From the NCBI GenBank assembly GCA_023053575.1, contig JAKZAP010000014.1, positions 5,084,001-5,148,000 on the forward strand: DNA of 64,000 nt. The letters run 5' to 3'. Below, piece by piece: positions 21,449-32,454 of this stretch. The translations under genes and the position numbers were made by a program. How positions within the stretch are numbered: the first letter of the stretch is position 1; each line of letters starts with the position of its first letter. This stretch comes from Branchinecta lynchi. Lineage: Eukaryota > Arthropoda > Branchiopoda > Anostraca > Branchinectidae. The notes under the pieces were generated by a model that did not search any database, was not told where the DNA came from, and saw only the letters and a list, made by a program, of their open reading frames with translations.

Positions 21449-21598
21449 CTGAGGGATAGGGAAAGGTTCAGGAAGGGATGCAGTGTCAGAAGATGAAGTA
21501 GAATAAGAACCCCAAGACAAGACCAGGACAAGACAATGGGGAATTCACAGTATCAGAAGGATGAACCAACTGGATGTGGACATCCAAACTTGACTTAC

Positions 21599-21621
21599 AA
21601 AACTACTATACAAAATCTTTT
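21599..21621 (-). CDS. Gene 1, candidate 23-nt microexon
   Basis: Minus-strand 23-nt segment. Before it is a very strong acceptor (CTGCCTTTTTTTTTTGTCAG) and after it a consensus donor, GTAAGTCAAG. Joining exon 1 (phase 1 out) to exon 3 (phase 0 in) needs a length of 3n+2, and 23 nt fits. It would encode KILYSSF after completing a Lys codon. The evidence is splice-site quality and phase only. Confidence 0.45.
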
Positions 21622-21962
21622 CTGACAAAAAAAAAAGGCAGAAAAGCGTATCTCCATCAATCTCCATATGAACGAAACATCTATCGCCTAATGTTTCTCA
21701 AGAAACAACTCACTGTAGGATTTATAACCACAGTATTTACACCTCACCCTTTCAGGTGACATAGCATATTCATTCACCAGACTAGGCTAAGGTCTAATGC
21801 TGATTTGCTGGGTTTGGTCAGGTAAGTTAGTCAGGTGAAAGTAAAACTGATTGGTATTAAATTAGATTGGTATTAGAAAGAGTTAAGAAATTATTCATAG
21901 AATTATCAAAGAAATTAATTAAGGGAATTAAGCAATCATTTCTTCACTAAGCTTATGCAAAT

Positions 21963-23237
21963 GGCACTGTCTAGGGAACCGGGACTCGTACTTTATGTCC
22001 TACGGGCTACGGAACCGGTAGTTCTCACGGAAACCAAACCATATGAGCTGCGATTCCGGGATCTGACATCATTAACTAACGAAAACTTGTATGTGCTGGC
22101 TCCCGTTCCGGTAGTAATTGGGAATAGCTCACAGAAACTTCATCGCACCAGCTTCTCGTCCGGTAGCCTCAAGGAATTGCGTACTCAGAAGCTAGGGAGC
22201 CGGTAGTTGATACCGGAAATTGTATAAATGGAGCTTCTGTTCCGGTAGTGTCTACCTGGAATATAGAACTCACGGAATAGTTTGGATGAGAGCTAGGATG
22301 CCAGGATTTTCACTGACTTAGAGAAAATAACATGGGAAAAAATCCACTACCGGAACCCATATATTGAGAGCTAAGGTACCGGTAGCAACTACTATTTGCT
22401 TGAAAATGACCAGCTCACGGACACAGATGGCTATGGGCTAGGTTTCTGGTAGTTACGAACACAAAATTGAACTCACGTACCCATGTCAGTGCAGACTAGG
22501 AAACCGGAAGCAAATATTTTTAACTAACGGAACCCAACTTCTGCGGGCTGGGGTTCCGGTAGGGCAAAAAAAATAAGATTTTGAACTTGATTCAGTGAGC
22601 TGTACCAGACTCAAAGTCAATATTCACACGCGTCCGTGAGTTTGTAATTTTAATTTTTGGTACTACCGGAAGCTGGTTTCCGTGAGTCAAAAATATTCAC
22701 TTCCGATTTCCTAGTCTACACTGACATGGGTCCGTCAGTTCAATTTTTTTTATCTACCGGAACCCTAGCCCATAGCCACCTGAGTCTGTGAGCTGGTCAT
22801 TTTCAAGCAAATAGTAGTTGCTACCGGCACCTTAGCTCTCAATATATGGGTTCCGGTAGTGAATTTTTTCTCATGTTATTTTCTCTAAGTCGGTGAAAAT
22901 CCCGGCATCCTAGCTCTCATCCAAACTATTCCGTGAGTTTTATATTCCACGTAGACAATACAGAAGCTCCATTTATACAGTTTCCGGTATCAACTACCGG
23001 CTCCCTAGCTTCTGAGTACACAATTTTGTAAGGCTACCGGACCAGAAGCTGGTACGATGAAGTTTCTGTGAGCTATTTCCAGTTACTACCGGAACGGGAG
23101 CCAGCATATATAAGTTTCCGTTAGTTAATGACGTCAGATCCCGGAATCGCAGCTCATATGGTTTGGTTTCCGTGAGAACTACCGGTTCCGTAGCCCGTAG
23201 GACATAAAGTACGACTCCCGGTTCCCTAGACAGTGCC
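21963..23237. mobile_element. Giant foldback element, 9-bp TSD (MULE-like), in intron of gene 1
   Basis: Two arms of about 620 bp (21,963-22,590 and 22,640-23,237) are reverse complements at roughly 90% or better by eye, with ends GGCACTGTCTAGGGAACC and GGTTCCCTAGACAGTGCC. A perfect 9-bp target-site duplication TATGCAAAT lies at 21,954-21,962 and 23,238-23,246. Such length and long terminal repeats fit Mutator-like or foldback elements. Each arm is built from repeats at roughly 60-80 bp spacing with the core TTCCGGTAG and CTCACGGAA. No transposase. As a transcript it could fold into a hairpin of about 600 bp. Confidence 0.9.
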
Positions 23238-23284
23238 TATGCAAATAGGATTGTAGCTTATGAGCATTCAGTTGGTCTGAGACC

Positions 23285-23985
23285 CAGTCTAGTACACTAG
23301 CCCCTTTTCAGGCACGGTGCTCAAACGTCTAGCCCCATGCCTGGGTGCTAGACGTTCAAGCACTGTACCTTGGATTTCATGTATGGTGCATGGATGTCAG
23401 TATACAGTGCATACAGAAAAAACACAGTTTCTATCATAACGACTGAGCACCAGCTCGGACAGGGCTGAAATTACTACCATGAATTGGAGAAATCAAAGAC
23501 AATCCTTTATATATTTTTCACAACAAAAACAAAAGGGCTCGACTGATGACAGATGTGAAAAACCTCATTTCCTTTTCTACATAGTCAAGTGTTTTGCATG
23601 CAAAGTGGCCTGTGCCTCAGCTTTTTCTACCTAGCAGCCAACCAGAATATTGGCTCTTGGGGAATTGATAGGGAAAATACATGGAAAATAGATAGGGTGC
23701 TGTTAGGTTTTTCATCTCCATCATCATTAGAGCCCTTTTGTTTTTGTTGTGAAAAATATATAAAGGATTGTCTTTGATTTCTCTAATTCATAGTAGTAAT
23801 TTCAGCCCTGTCCGAGCTGGTGCTCAGTTGTGATGACAGAAACTGTGTTTTTTCTGTATGCACTGTATACTGAAATCGATGCACCATACATGAAATCCAA
23901 GGTACAGTGCTTGAACGTCTAGCACCCAGGCATGGTGCTAGACGTTTGAGCATCGTGCCTGAAAAGGGGATAGTGTACTAGACTG
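23285..23985. mobile_element. hAT-type foldback element with 8-bp TSD
   Basis: The ends CAGTCTAGTACACTA and TAGTGTACTAGACTG are inverted, and arms of about 250 bp continue the match (GGATTTCATGTATGGTGCAT, CACAGTTTCT, AAGACAATCCTTTATATA). A perfect 8-bp target-site duplication CTGAGACC lies at 23,277-23,284 and 23,986-23,993. The loop (23,550-23,730) is non-coding. The CAG start and 8-bp duplication point to hAT. Confidence 0.9.
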
Positions 23986-24092
23986 CTGAGACCAGTCTGA
24001 GACAGGCTAACCAAGAAAAGCTTACGAGAATCCAGTTGGTCTGAGACAGGCTAACAAAGAAAAGAAAAACACAGATTAAATTATTTACTTAC

Positions 24093-24237
24093 TCTGGTAG
24101 AACTCCAGAACATCTTTGTCCTTTTCGACAAATTTATATAATGATGTGACTCCTCCATAATGATGAGTCACAGTCCGCGCACTTATCAGTTTGAAAGATG
24201 GCAGGACAAACAAGAAGAAAACGGAATTTTCTTTCAT
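24093..24237 (-). CDS. Gene 1, candidate first exon
   Basis: ATG at 24,235-24,237 on the minus strand opens 48 codons and one base, then the donor AGAGTAAGTAAAT at 24,092. It includes SARTVTHHYGGVTSLYKF and VEKDKDVLEFYQ, which look like real protein. The N-terminal part (ENSVFFLFVLPSFKLI) is hydrophobic and could be a signal peptide or untranslated. An opposing plus-strand ATG with good context (24,198) opens only 33 codons. If exons 1-4 join as proposed the protein has about 163 residues. The ATG could instead be internal to a longer exon. Confidence 0.5.
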
Positions 24238-24239
24238 GG

Positions 24240-25327
24240 AAAGGAGCTAACAAAATGAGTTTAACAGCGGGAGGTAAAAGACTTGTCCCGAGTTAACAGA
24301 TACTTATCGGCGTATGATGACAATTATGAGCCTGTTAATGGTAGAAATGTTGCCAACTAGTTCAATAATATTTTTCTAACAGAGTTGTGAAAGTAAGATG
24401 TTAATTGCTTTTTTAAAGAAAAAATTAGTCTTTTCTACTTTTGATTGGCTATGACGCTTTCTGCAAAACCAACCAATAGAAAGCATAATTCGCTTTTGTA
24501 ATAAGAGTATGAAGACTATAAGCTGTAATATCTTTTCAAACACCTATGCGAAAAATGTAATCATACGATTAAAAAAAAAGTTAGGATACCTTTTCCAGCC
24601 AATTGCAGGTTCACAAACGCTTTCACTTAAGGCGTGTTCTCGACGTTCCCTGAGGTCTCCGCTTAAGGAGTAGCCACGTTTTTGTTTGTCCCGGGGAACC
24701 ACTCCCACTATTCTCCCGAGTCCCCACGGGCGGGGAATGCTCTGATTATCATCACCATCGTCAAAAGGACTCCCTTTCATATTCGGAGGGGAATCAGTTT
24801 TTGCCAGTGTTTGTGCAGTGTAAAATTAATTAAAAAGAATCAGAATAAACAAATCCCAAAATAAAGTGGATCTAGTAATTTCGTCAACTGCACATTCTTT
24901 CTTTCGAACAAAATTCATTTTAGAAGCGTTCTCCGTGTTCTCGTTGTTTTCCTAGGCGGAGTCCGCGTGGAGTGACTCCCTCTATTCTCGCCGTTCCCTT
25001 CGATTCCCCGAGGAGTCCTCGGAGAACGGCGATAACACACTTTTAGGAAGCCCCGTATCTCACAATGTTAAGTTATTTCGTTTAAGCCCTTTTCTGTTTT
25101 CGGAAAAGTTCGGTCACTTCGACCGTTTTTTACGGTTTTTATGTTTCCCTAAATTATATATAAATTATTTCCTGTTGAATGACCTTGGTTGTCGACCAAG
25201 CTACGCTCTTTTCTTGACTTTTACCTCATGAATTTTATCTATTTACCCCAGAACCCAATAAAACATGGATATCAAAGTGATGTTATAAAGGTTAAAGCAA
25301 AGCGATAACAAGAACAAGAATCGAGAC
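24240..25327. other. No gene recognised; repeat remnant at 25,060-25,265
   Basis: 24,600-25,040 holds two diverged blocks with GTTCTCGACGTTCC or CTCGTTGTTTTCC and GGAGT-rich words, possibly an old transposon end. 25,060-25,265 resembles 30,380-30,560 (GACCAAGCTACGCTC, CCAATAAAA). No coding signal. Confidence 0.4.
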
Positions 25328-25576
25328 CAGGGGCACCACGTATGGGGGGGGGGGAGGTTGTCCATTCATTTTGTGGAAATAGTCAAACGGATACAGTCAA
25401 TACAAAAACAAAGTTTTCAATCTTCAAAACGGTCGATTTTTCGTCAAACATGCATTATTCTTAAAAACTGTCGGTATCTCCGAGGGTATCTCTGCTAAAG
25501 CAGTCGGTAAAACGACCGGCCAGTCGGTAATTACCTTCCCCCCTTCCCCGAAATAGTTTGGCTGGTAATGCCTCTG
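25328..25576 (+). mobile_element. hAT-type MITE, family H1, complete copy
   Basis: 249 bp with ends CAGGGGCACCACG and GGTAATGCCTCTG, internal G- and C-tracts and several CAGTCGGTAAA words. The perfect 8-bp target-site duplication ATCGAGAC is at 25,320-25,327 and 25,577-25,584. Confidence 0.9.
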
Positions 25577-25584
25577 ATCGAGAC

Positions 25585-26231
25585 ACATAATTTTCCGACT
25601 GTAGTTTCCGATTGTAGGGTTTTCCGAAACTGTATTGGCGAATACATAGCCTCCGCAAAAAGTTCGAACTCAGGGTTCAAGGTCCATAAACGTTTATTGC
25701 AGAAATGTTTTTGCAACCTATACTTTGTTCAACGGGTCTTAAAACAGTTCTCAAAACAGTTTCTTTTACAAAAACGTTTCACAGAAAATGTTACAAACTA
25801 GCCATCAAGCTGAAACTCTTTTTGTAAAAACGTTGAAGTGGGCAGATTTTTTAATTTTTTTTCAAGATATAGACCTTCAATTAAACCGAAAAGGAGTCAT
25901 TTTGAGCCTTCATGACCATGTCGTAGCAGAGGAGAGCCAATAGAATTCGGCGACGCAAGTTCGTGAGAAAAAAAGACCAGGGTAACGTTTTTGTTTGAAG
26001 AGTTTTCCAGTTGCAAAATCGAACGAAAATAAATTTTCTAGCGTTATATGTATTACATTGCCTTTACTCTTACAAGTCCCAGCACAGTCCACTATCTTTC
26101 AACCTGATCTAACGATGTATGCCTTTTCTAAAGCTCAGAAAGTAAAGCTGGGCCAACGGAATCCGTGTCATTTGCAACGTATTTCACAAAAAGAGGGGTA
26201 TTTTACTTTACAGTGAGTCTAGCCTCCCGTA
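25585..26231. other. Unassigned; weak plus-strand exon candidate
   Basis: A plus-strand frame near 26,073-26,210 ends at ACA followed by GTGAGT and is preceded by a pyrimidine-rich CCTTTACTCTTACAAG. The peptide (AFSKAQKVKLGQRNPCH) is unremarkable. There is no neighbouring exon, so it is not called as a gene. Confidence 0.3.
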
Positions 26232-26340
26232 AATTCCATGACAAGAGGTTTCGGTAGATTCCATGAGCAAGATCTCGGTAGATTTCCTGAGCAAAATTCC
26301 GGTAGGTTCCCTGAGCAATAATCCGGTAGATTGACTGACG
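26232..26340 (+). repeat. Minisatellite, about 24-bp units
   Basis: Four imperfect units of CGGTAGATTCCATGAGCAA with short variable spacers. Confidence 0.75.
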
Positions 26341-29137
26341 TGTTGGTTTATGGATTGTAATTATGTTGGTTGTTGCTGTAGTGCAGTTTCTTTCTTTTTC
26401 ATTTTTTACTATACTCTGTCTGTATACTAAACCTGTTATGAATAAACTGTAATTTAATTTTAATGACTAGGCGAGTGTAGATCTGTCAATAAATAAAACT
26501 CCAACTGCAGATTGTTCCAGTTCTGCAGGGTTGTCTGCAGATCTCGTGATGTCTTGCTTGTCCAACAAAACCTCTGTCATACAAATCTACACACATTCGA
26601 TAGATTTCTGAATATGTTATACTTTCTGACGGATTTTTTTGTTAGTTGTCTATTAATTTGTCATACAACACACACAATTACAATTCATTCGGATCACTTC
26701 CTTCTCCAACTTAATTGCAAAGTCTCTACCACTTGCTCACTGTATAACAACAGTTTGTACGCTACCAAGAATCGCAGATTCTGAAGTTCCTCAGTCAACA
26801 TAATGAATAACCAGCAACGAGAGATACGGGATTTTTATTATCACCTTGGAAACGGTTCGTTCAAGATAGGACTCGTTTGTTCAGGTTCGGACTAGGACTG
26901 TAACCATACCTTTTAATTCTAGTCCACTATTTAAACATATTACCCAATTTAAATGTAGATTTTTCAATAACCGAGTAAACCTCCAGGTTTTTTTTTCGAA
27001 ATGATATTTGTACTAAAAATAACAGTTTAAACCGAACTCCATCCAAAAATAAGGAGCACGGTTTTTTGTGACAGACATTTTTTCGGTCAAATTCAAGATG
27101 TGCTTTTTAGAGGCAATAACTGAAGCCGTTTATACCAATTTAGCCGACTACATGCGTTTTTCGCAGCTCCTGCAGACTCGCCAAAGCTGACGTTTCGCTG
27201 GATTGGGTTGTTAACATGATAGAGATTCTTCCACGTTTTGATACAATTTGGTGTTTTTGTGGAAAAGGGCTTGGAATCTTTTCTGCTGGACTGGGTTTGC
27301 CAATGCAGCAGCAAAAAAGGCCGCCGTGTCAAAAATCAAATCTCAGCGCTAACTTTCCCCTCCAACAATTACAAATAGGTACACCACACAATAGGATACT
27401 CATAGTTTCGAGAAACCTCGTTTATTTGATTGCAAGTTCATTACCTGCGCATATCTGCTCTTGACCATTTTTCCACAGATCCAAAACCGCACCTGAACAT
27501 TTTGCTTTAAAGCAGATCTGAAACCGATACTATTCCTTCATTTTTGTCACAGTAACGAGCGCCATCATCAGCCCGCCTACGTTTTTCTTTTCACAAGTAT
27601 TGTCAAGCTTTTGCCAAGTCTAATCTTCCAAGGACGGTCCTTTCACAATTAAGCCCCACCTCTCGTTTGCATCGGAGGTATGAACTGTACAAACCAATCA
27701 GAGACAACGCTTGTTGGCAATGTTCCACATGACTGCGCGCAATAGATGGTGCGCTTTCACAGACGACAGATACTGCAAGAGTTAATCAACAGGAGATAAT
27801 CATTATTTTTTCTCCCGGGGGATTTGAACTGAAATGCAGCATCCAGTCAGCTGGCTACCAGTCATACGATCAGGCACTTTCAGTGCTGAGAATCCCCCCG
27901 AAGAGAAGAACTTATATTAAACTTCGGCAAAAGGCTGTTAGGAATGAAAAATATCGATCCTTGCCCCCCCCCCCCCTTGATGCCTCGAAAAATTGAAGCA
28001 CAAGGCGGCAAAATAAATTAGTATTCAAGGTTCACGCCTGGCCTCTTTTACAGCGTAATATGCGTAATATGTTTTATTTCGTTCATGGAAATGACCAGCA
28101 TAATTTAGCATCTTCTGCTGACGAGTTGGTTTGTCAAAATACGATTCGACTTGTGTGCCCATGGTGAGAAAATGGAACAATATACTATTCAGCGAACCTT
28201 TAACAATCGCGCTAGAATACCGGTACTTTTGAACAGAAGTGACAGAAGCACTAAATCCGTGCGCAATAAAGGATACAGAGCTTCGAAGTCTCCAACGTCA
28301 TCGAAAGCTAAAGAAATGCAATTGTATAAATATGAATAGCAAATTTCCCAAGAGTCACTTCCCTTAGAATGGTTGGGAAGAATTTATCGGCGTGGCAGCA
28401 ACTGGCTTTCTTGCTAGAAATCAAAGAAGCAACCACACTGATAAGAATAACTGACTTTTTTGTTCAAGCACTGAAAGATTTTTTCGAGCTTCATAACAAT
28501 AACGAGTAGCGCCAAGACGTATGCTTTCCATGCATTGGAAACGGGCGGTACTCGAAGCGCCGCACACTACGTTCGCGACGCTTAAAGCGAGACAAACTTG
28601 CAGGTTCGGAAAATTATAATACAGTTAAGAAGCTGTCTGTACACATTAAGGATACAGGGGAGGTTGTATCTTCTTCTTTTTTTTTACTGTCTTTGAAACA
28701 TGTGTTATCGGAGCCAACGCTAGTGCCCGACTGATTGAGTTTCAGTCGGGAAGTTAGGTATCGCTAGTGGCACTAGCTTCACTACCATTAGAGTGTATGT
28801 CATTTTGTTCACGTCTTGGCGCTATCCCTAATGATTTTGCGCTGTTCGGAAAACCTCGGTTCGCATTCGTAATCATGTGAATTGACAAAATCAAGAACCC
28901 ATAAACACCTTTTTTTTCAGTTTTGTGTACACCACTGTTTGTTTTAAACCTTTGGATGCTTCTCAATAATTTGCTTTGCAACCGTAAGCTCAATAGAGGG
29001 ATCCGAGAAACACATACCCGCCTGAGATGCTAAACCCGCATCCACTTTCCTACCCTTTTTGGAAAAGTATTTTACCCTAACTGGGCAAATCCACCTTTCT
29101 TAAAACTGGTATGCCTCTATATGCTATGCTCCACGCC
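26341..29137. other. No gene recognised (2.8 kb)
   Basis: Only short, unremarkable open frames on both strands (90 codons at 26,512-26,784; about 80 at 27,093-27,464). A C-tract lies at 27,964-27,976, possibly marking a worn H1-type element end. A tRNA B-box-like string near 27,815-27,830 was considered and rejected. Confidence 0.4.
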
Positions 29138-29290
29138 CAGAGGCGTTACTAGCCAAAATGTTTGGGGGGGGGGGGGGGCAAGGTATTATCGACTGGCTGG
29201 TCATTTTTACCGACGGTTTTTTTTTTTTTTTTCAGATAAAACGGTTATTATTGAGAAAAAAAGACTGACGAAAAATCGGCTGATTTAACA
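29138..29290 (-). mobile_element. hAT-type MITE fragment, family H1
   Basis: Inverted copy starting CAGAGGCGTTACTAGCC, then a long G-tract, GACTGGCTGG, a T-run, and GACGAAAAATCGGC. Truncated on the right. Confidence 0.7.
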
Positions 29291-29670
29291 AAAACTAAGA
29301 TTTAATCCTATTGGTCGGCGATGACGCGGATTTGAAAAAAATGTGTCATAATCGACCAATAGGACGAGACTCCGTCTTTGTGTTCAAACTTTGAAGCCTT
29401 CATGCTCTTACTTCCATGGAAACTCTTTGCAAAAGTAGAATTATACGGTTAAGGAATAGCCCATTTAACATTTCCAGCAGGTCCCGGGCTCATAATGGTG
29501 GTAAAACGCCGATAATTTAATTTCAAAGTTGAAAGTCCTATACTTCCTAATGTTAAATTTTTTCGTTACGATCCCGTCCGTTTTCGTCGGGTATGGTGCA
29601 ATCTCTCGATAGATAGTTTCGGCACACGGCTTTTAGAACCTGAGCTTGAGAGCAGGGCCTCAAGTTCTGT
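29291..29670. other. No gene recognised
   Basis: Nothing supported here. Confidence 0.4.
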
Positions 29671-29975
29671 GAGCGTGTTCCATCCTACTTACCGTAGTTA
29701 CTACGCATGACGTCACGAATTCTGTTTTTTTGCCATCAATGCTGGAACGATTTTTCTATTTTCCAGCAGGATCTCACGCCAGGGGCGACGCCGACCAATC
29801 ACGTTACAGAGATGCGTAGTTACTACGCTTACTACGCTCCCGAGCATGGTAAGCAAATAGTAACTATTAGTTACTATTCCAACAAGGTTGGAACGGTCAG
29901 CGTAGTAACTTTTCGTGAGGATGGAACGGAAATAGTAACTAATAGTAACTATTGTTAGAAGGGTGGAACACGCTC
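29671..29975. mobile_element. MITE, family GAGCGTGTTCCA, copy 1
   Basis: Ends GAGCGTGTTCCATCC and GGGTGGAACACGCTC. Subterminal AGTAACTAATAGTTACTA-type words are themselves palindromic. The inverted copy is at 62,553-62,832. Target-site duplication unclear. Confidence 0.75.
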
Positions 29976-30889
29976 TTTGATCGCAGAAGCCTGCAGGCTT
30001 TCCCTATTCTTTTCGGGACGTGCATATAAATTTTAAGAAATAGAATCGCTCAACGCAATTTTTCAGTCAAACATATGGTGAACTTCTCCTACATTACTTG
30101 GATGACTGTCTAGCAATGAGAAAAGTAATCTTTTTGTGACTGCCCAAGACCTGGCAGACCAGTTCGACCTGATGTTGGACTTTTCATTTGCTATGTCGTC
30201 GACGGACACTAAGTCGATCGTCCTGCTGCGAATCTTCGATTACTAAAGATACTGAAAATATACGGAGATAACCTACTTCTCATGAATAATCCCTACCATT
30301 AGTTGCGTTTTTGTTCGACTTTTCACTCGCCTTTTCGACGGCTTTTTACTTTTTTTTGCGTTTTCGTAAAATGGTCCTAAGCACTGTTTGACAATTTCCC
30401 GTTTTTGTCAAAAGGCAAACGCCGACTTTCGCCTTTTCCCTCGGCGTTTTGCAAAAAGGCAAACTTGGTAGGTGACCAAGTTACGCTCACCTTTTGGCTT
30501 TTTGCCTCGCTAATTTAGCCAGTTTATCCCAAAATCCAATAAAAGAGGGATTTGATTCAAAGTGAAAATCAGTATTTCGAGACTGCCTCGGATTTTAAAG
30601 ATGAAAAATTTTAAGTGCAAGTAAAATACAAATAAAATGGCATTTGTCAAAATAGCGTTTTCATCCGAGAAAAGTGAAAAGTCCTTAGTATTAACGGCAA
30701 CTTGCGAAAACGCGAGAATGTTAAAAAAAGCCTGAAAACGATAAAAAGCCAAAGCTGAAAAGGGAAAGGCAAAAGCCGAACAAATACGCAACTATTGTCT
30801 TGTCTTCACCTTGGTTGTTTAACTTTACTTCCACTGACCACTGTTAATTTACTGTTTAGTGCTTATCCAATTTTGGGTGCTTGGCGGAA
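29976..30889. other. No gene recognised
   Basis: 30,380-30,560 resembles 25,060-25,265. A 93-codon minus-strand frame (30,510-30,791) has no recognisable content. Confidence 0.4.
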
Positions 30890-31225
30890 GAATCATGGTT
30901 GCGACATCATCAAAAAATTTTAGAGTGATTTTTCGTGGAAAACAGAGAGTGAACTGGGAGTGTAATTTTACTGTCATAAAAAAATGTGAAACGGTGACTT
31001 TTCGTCAGAACCAATGCTGCAAAAATGACAGATCTTAGTTTTGTTTCCATGGAAAAAACGTGAATTAGTAACTTTTGTTCGGAATCACTGCTGGAAAATG
31101 AAACATCTGGACATTTTCCGAAATAGAGTGAATTTTATGTCCAAGAGTAATAAAAACAAAAAGAGTGACAATTCGCACTATCATGCGACATGTGGCAACT
31201 CTGGGAAGGATGTCAACTTCTACGC
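30890..31225 (+). repeat. Dispersed repeat, inverted copy at 38,365-38,700
   Basis: Shared words include GGAATCACTGCTG, CCGAAATAGAGTGA, AGAGTGACAATTCGCACTATC and GCGACATGTGGCAAC. About 335 bp in both copies. No terminal repeats found. Confidence 0.7.
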
Positions 31226-32122
31226 CACCTGTGATATAAAAGGGTTTCTATTTGGATGCTGGGAACAGGCGATCCCGCTTTCCTGGCTGAGTTTTTGCAC
31301 TTAGATCATAAAGTTAAAAAGTTTCAACGAAAAAGATCAGCAAAAAAATATCGTAGCAACATGCTGGCCCTCAAAGTCTGCTCGAGCTGTGAATTGATAA
31401 GCCGTTTCCGTACCAGGTTAGGTGAACGGTAAAGGAATCCCAGACCCATCGGTATGCAATAAAACAGTTCTTAATCTTTCGAGAATGTATCGAGTTTTGT
31501 TCCAGCTTACTGAACTTCGTTCATCACCTAGACACACACCGAGACATTATTTTTTACCGATTTTAATCCTAGGTAGGCCTAACCCATTGCTTGAGTAAAA
31601 AAAAGATATCATTCTTGTTAACGACTCATTTTAGTGGTACCCCATACAAAAAAAAATCATAGACCCTCAAAAGTAATAATGGAAAACTGAATGTTAAGTT
31701 CGTACAGTTTGCAAATTTATGGGCTTTAATTTTTAAAAGAAAAAAAGTGTGTTACCTTGAAAAAAATCGGAGTTTTAGCATATCTTTTGCAATTTCTGCT
31801 ACATTTTATATTACTTCTTTTGAATCTTTGCTAATTAGTGGATATTTACTTTCTGTAGTTTAAAGTTAAAAATCATTTTCTTGTAGAGCCTAATTTCCTC
31901 TGTCGATTGATATAAGATTCTGTTGAATTTCGTCGACCTAGCTCTTGAAAAATATCTGGAATCTTTGTATGAAAGTATAGGCTAAATTTGGTGTTTTTAG
32001 CATATAATTCGGAAACGCCCCAACAGCGGAAATGCGCCATAAGATACTGGTTTTGAGCGAGGTTCATTACCCCAGGATCCGTTCTCAGCATTTGTGCACC
32101 TTCCGTAATGGGTGGGTGCAGG
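31226..32122. other. No gene recognised
   Basis: AT-rich. The longest frame, 72 codons on the minus strand (31,873-32,091), has no recognisable content. Confidence 0.4.
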
Positions 32123-32446
32123 CAGGGGCGTCACGACTGGGGGGGGGGGAGGGGGGACGCCCCGCCCCCAATGCAGTCGGTAAAATTATAACCGAGTCGG
32201 CGAAGCACCGCGATTTTTCGTCAAAACAGTTGATTTTTTTTTTATGAAAACAGTCGTTTTTTCTGAAATGGTCGATTTTTCGTCAAAATAGTCGGTGTTC
32301 TGAAAATTAGTTGATTTTTTTCAAAACTGTAATTTTTTGTTGATGAAAACAGTCGTTTTTTCTCCAGAAACAGTCGGTAAAAAATACCAGCCAGTCGGCA
32401 AATGCCTCGTCCCCCCCCCCAAACATTTTGGCTAGTAACGCCTCTG
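32123..32446 (+). mobile_element. hAT-type MITE, family H1, complete copy
   Basis: 324 bp with ends CAGGGGCGTCACGAC and CTAGTAACGCCTCTG. The target-site duplication is GGTGCAGG (32,115-32,122) and GGTGCACG (32,447-32,454), 7 of 8 matching. The interior has repeated CAGTCGNNTTTTT words and one G-tract and one C-tract. Confidence 0.9.
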
Positions 32447-32454
32447 GGTGCACG

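Noticed and set aside
21781..21821. 41-nt plus-strand segment between CACCAG and GTAAGT
   Set aside because: Attractive splice sites but no partner exons on the plus strand and it lies inside a minus-strand gene.
24198..24296. Plus-strand ATG with good context opening MAGQTRRKRNFLSW...
   Set aside because: Only 33 codons, overlaps the better-supported minus-strand exon 1, and the only donor-like site (GGAG then GTAAAAG) leads to no exon I could find.
26073..26210. Plus-strand exon candidate ending before GTGAGT
   Set aside because: No neighbouring exons and the peptide shows no recognisable features.
27810..27885. tRNA-like B box (minus strand GTTCAAATCC)
   Set aside because: No matching acceptor stem or A-box spacing; a cloverleaf could not be drawn.
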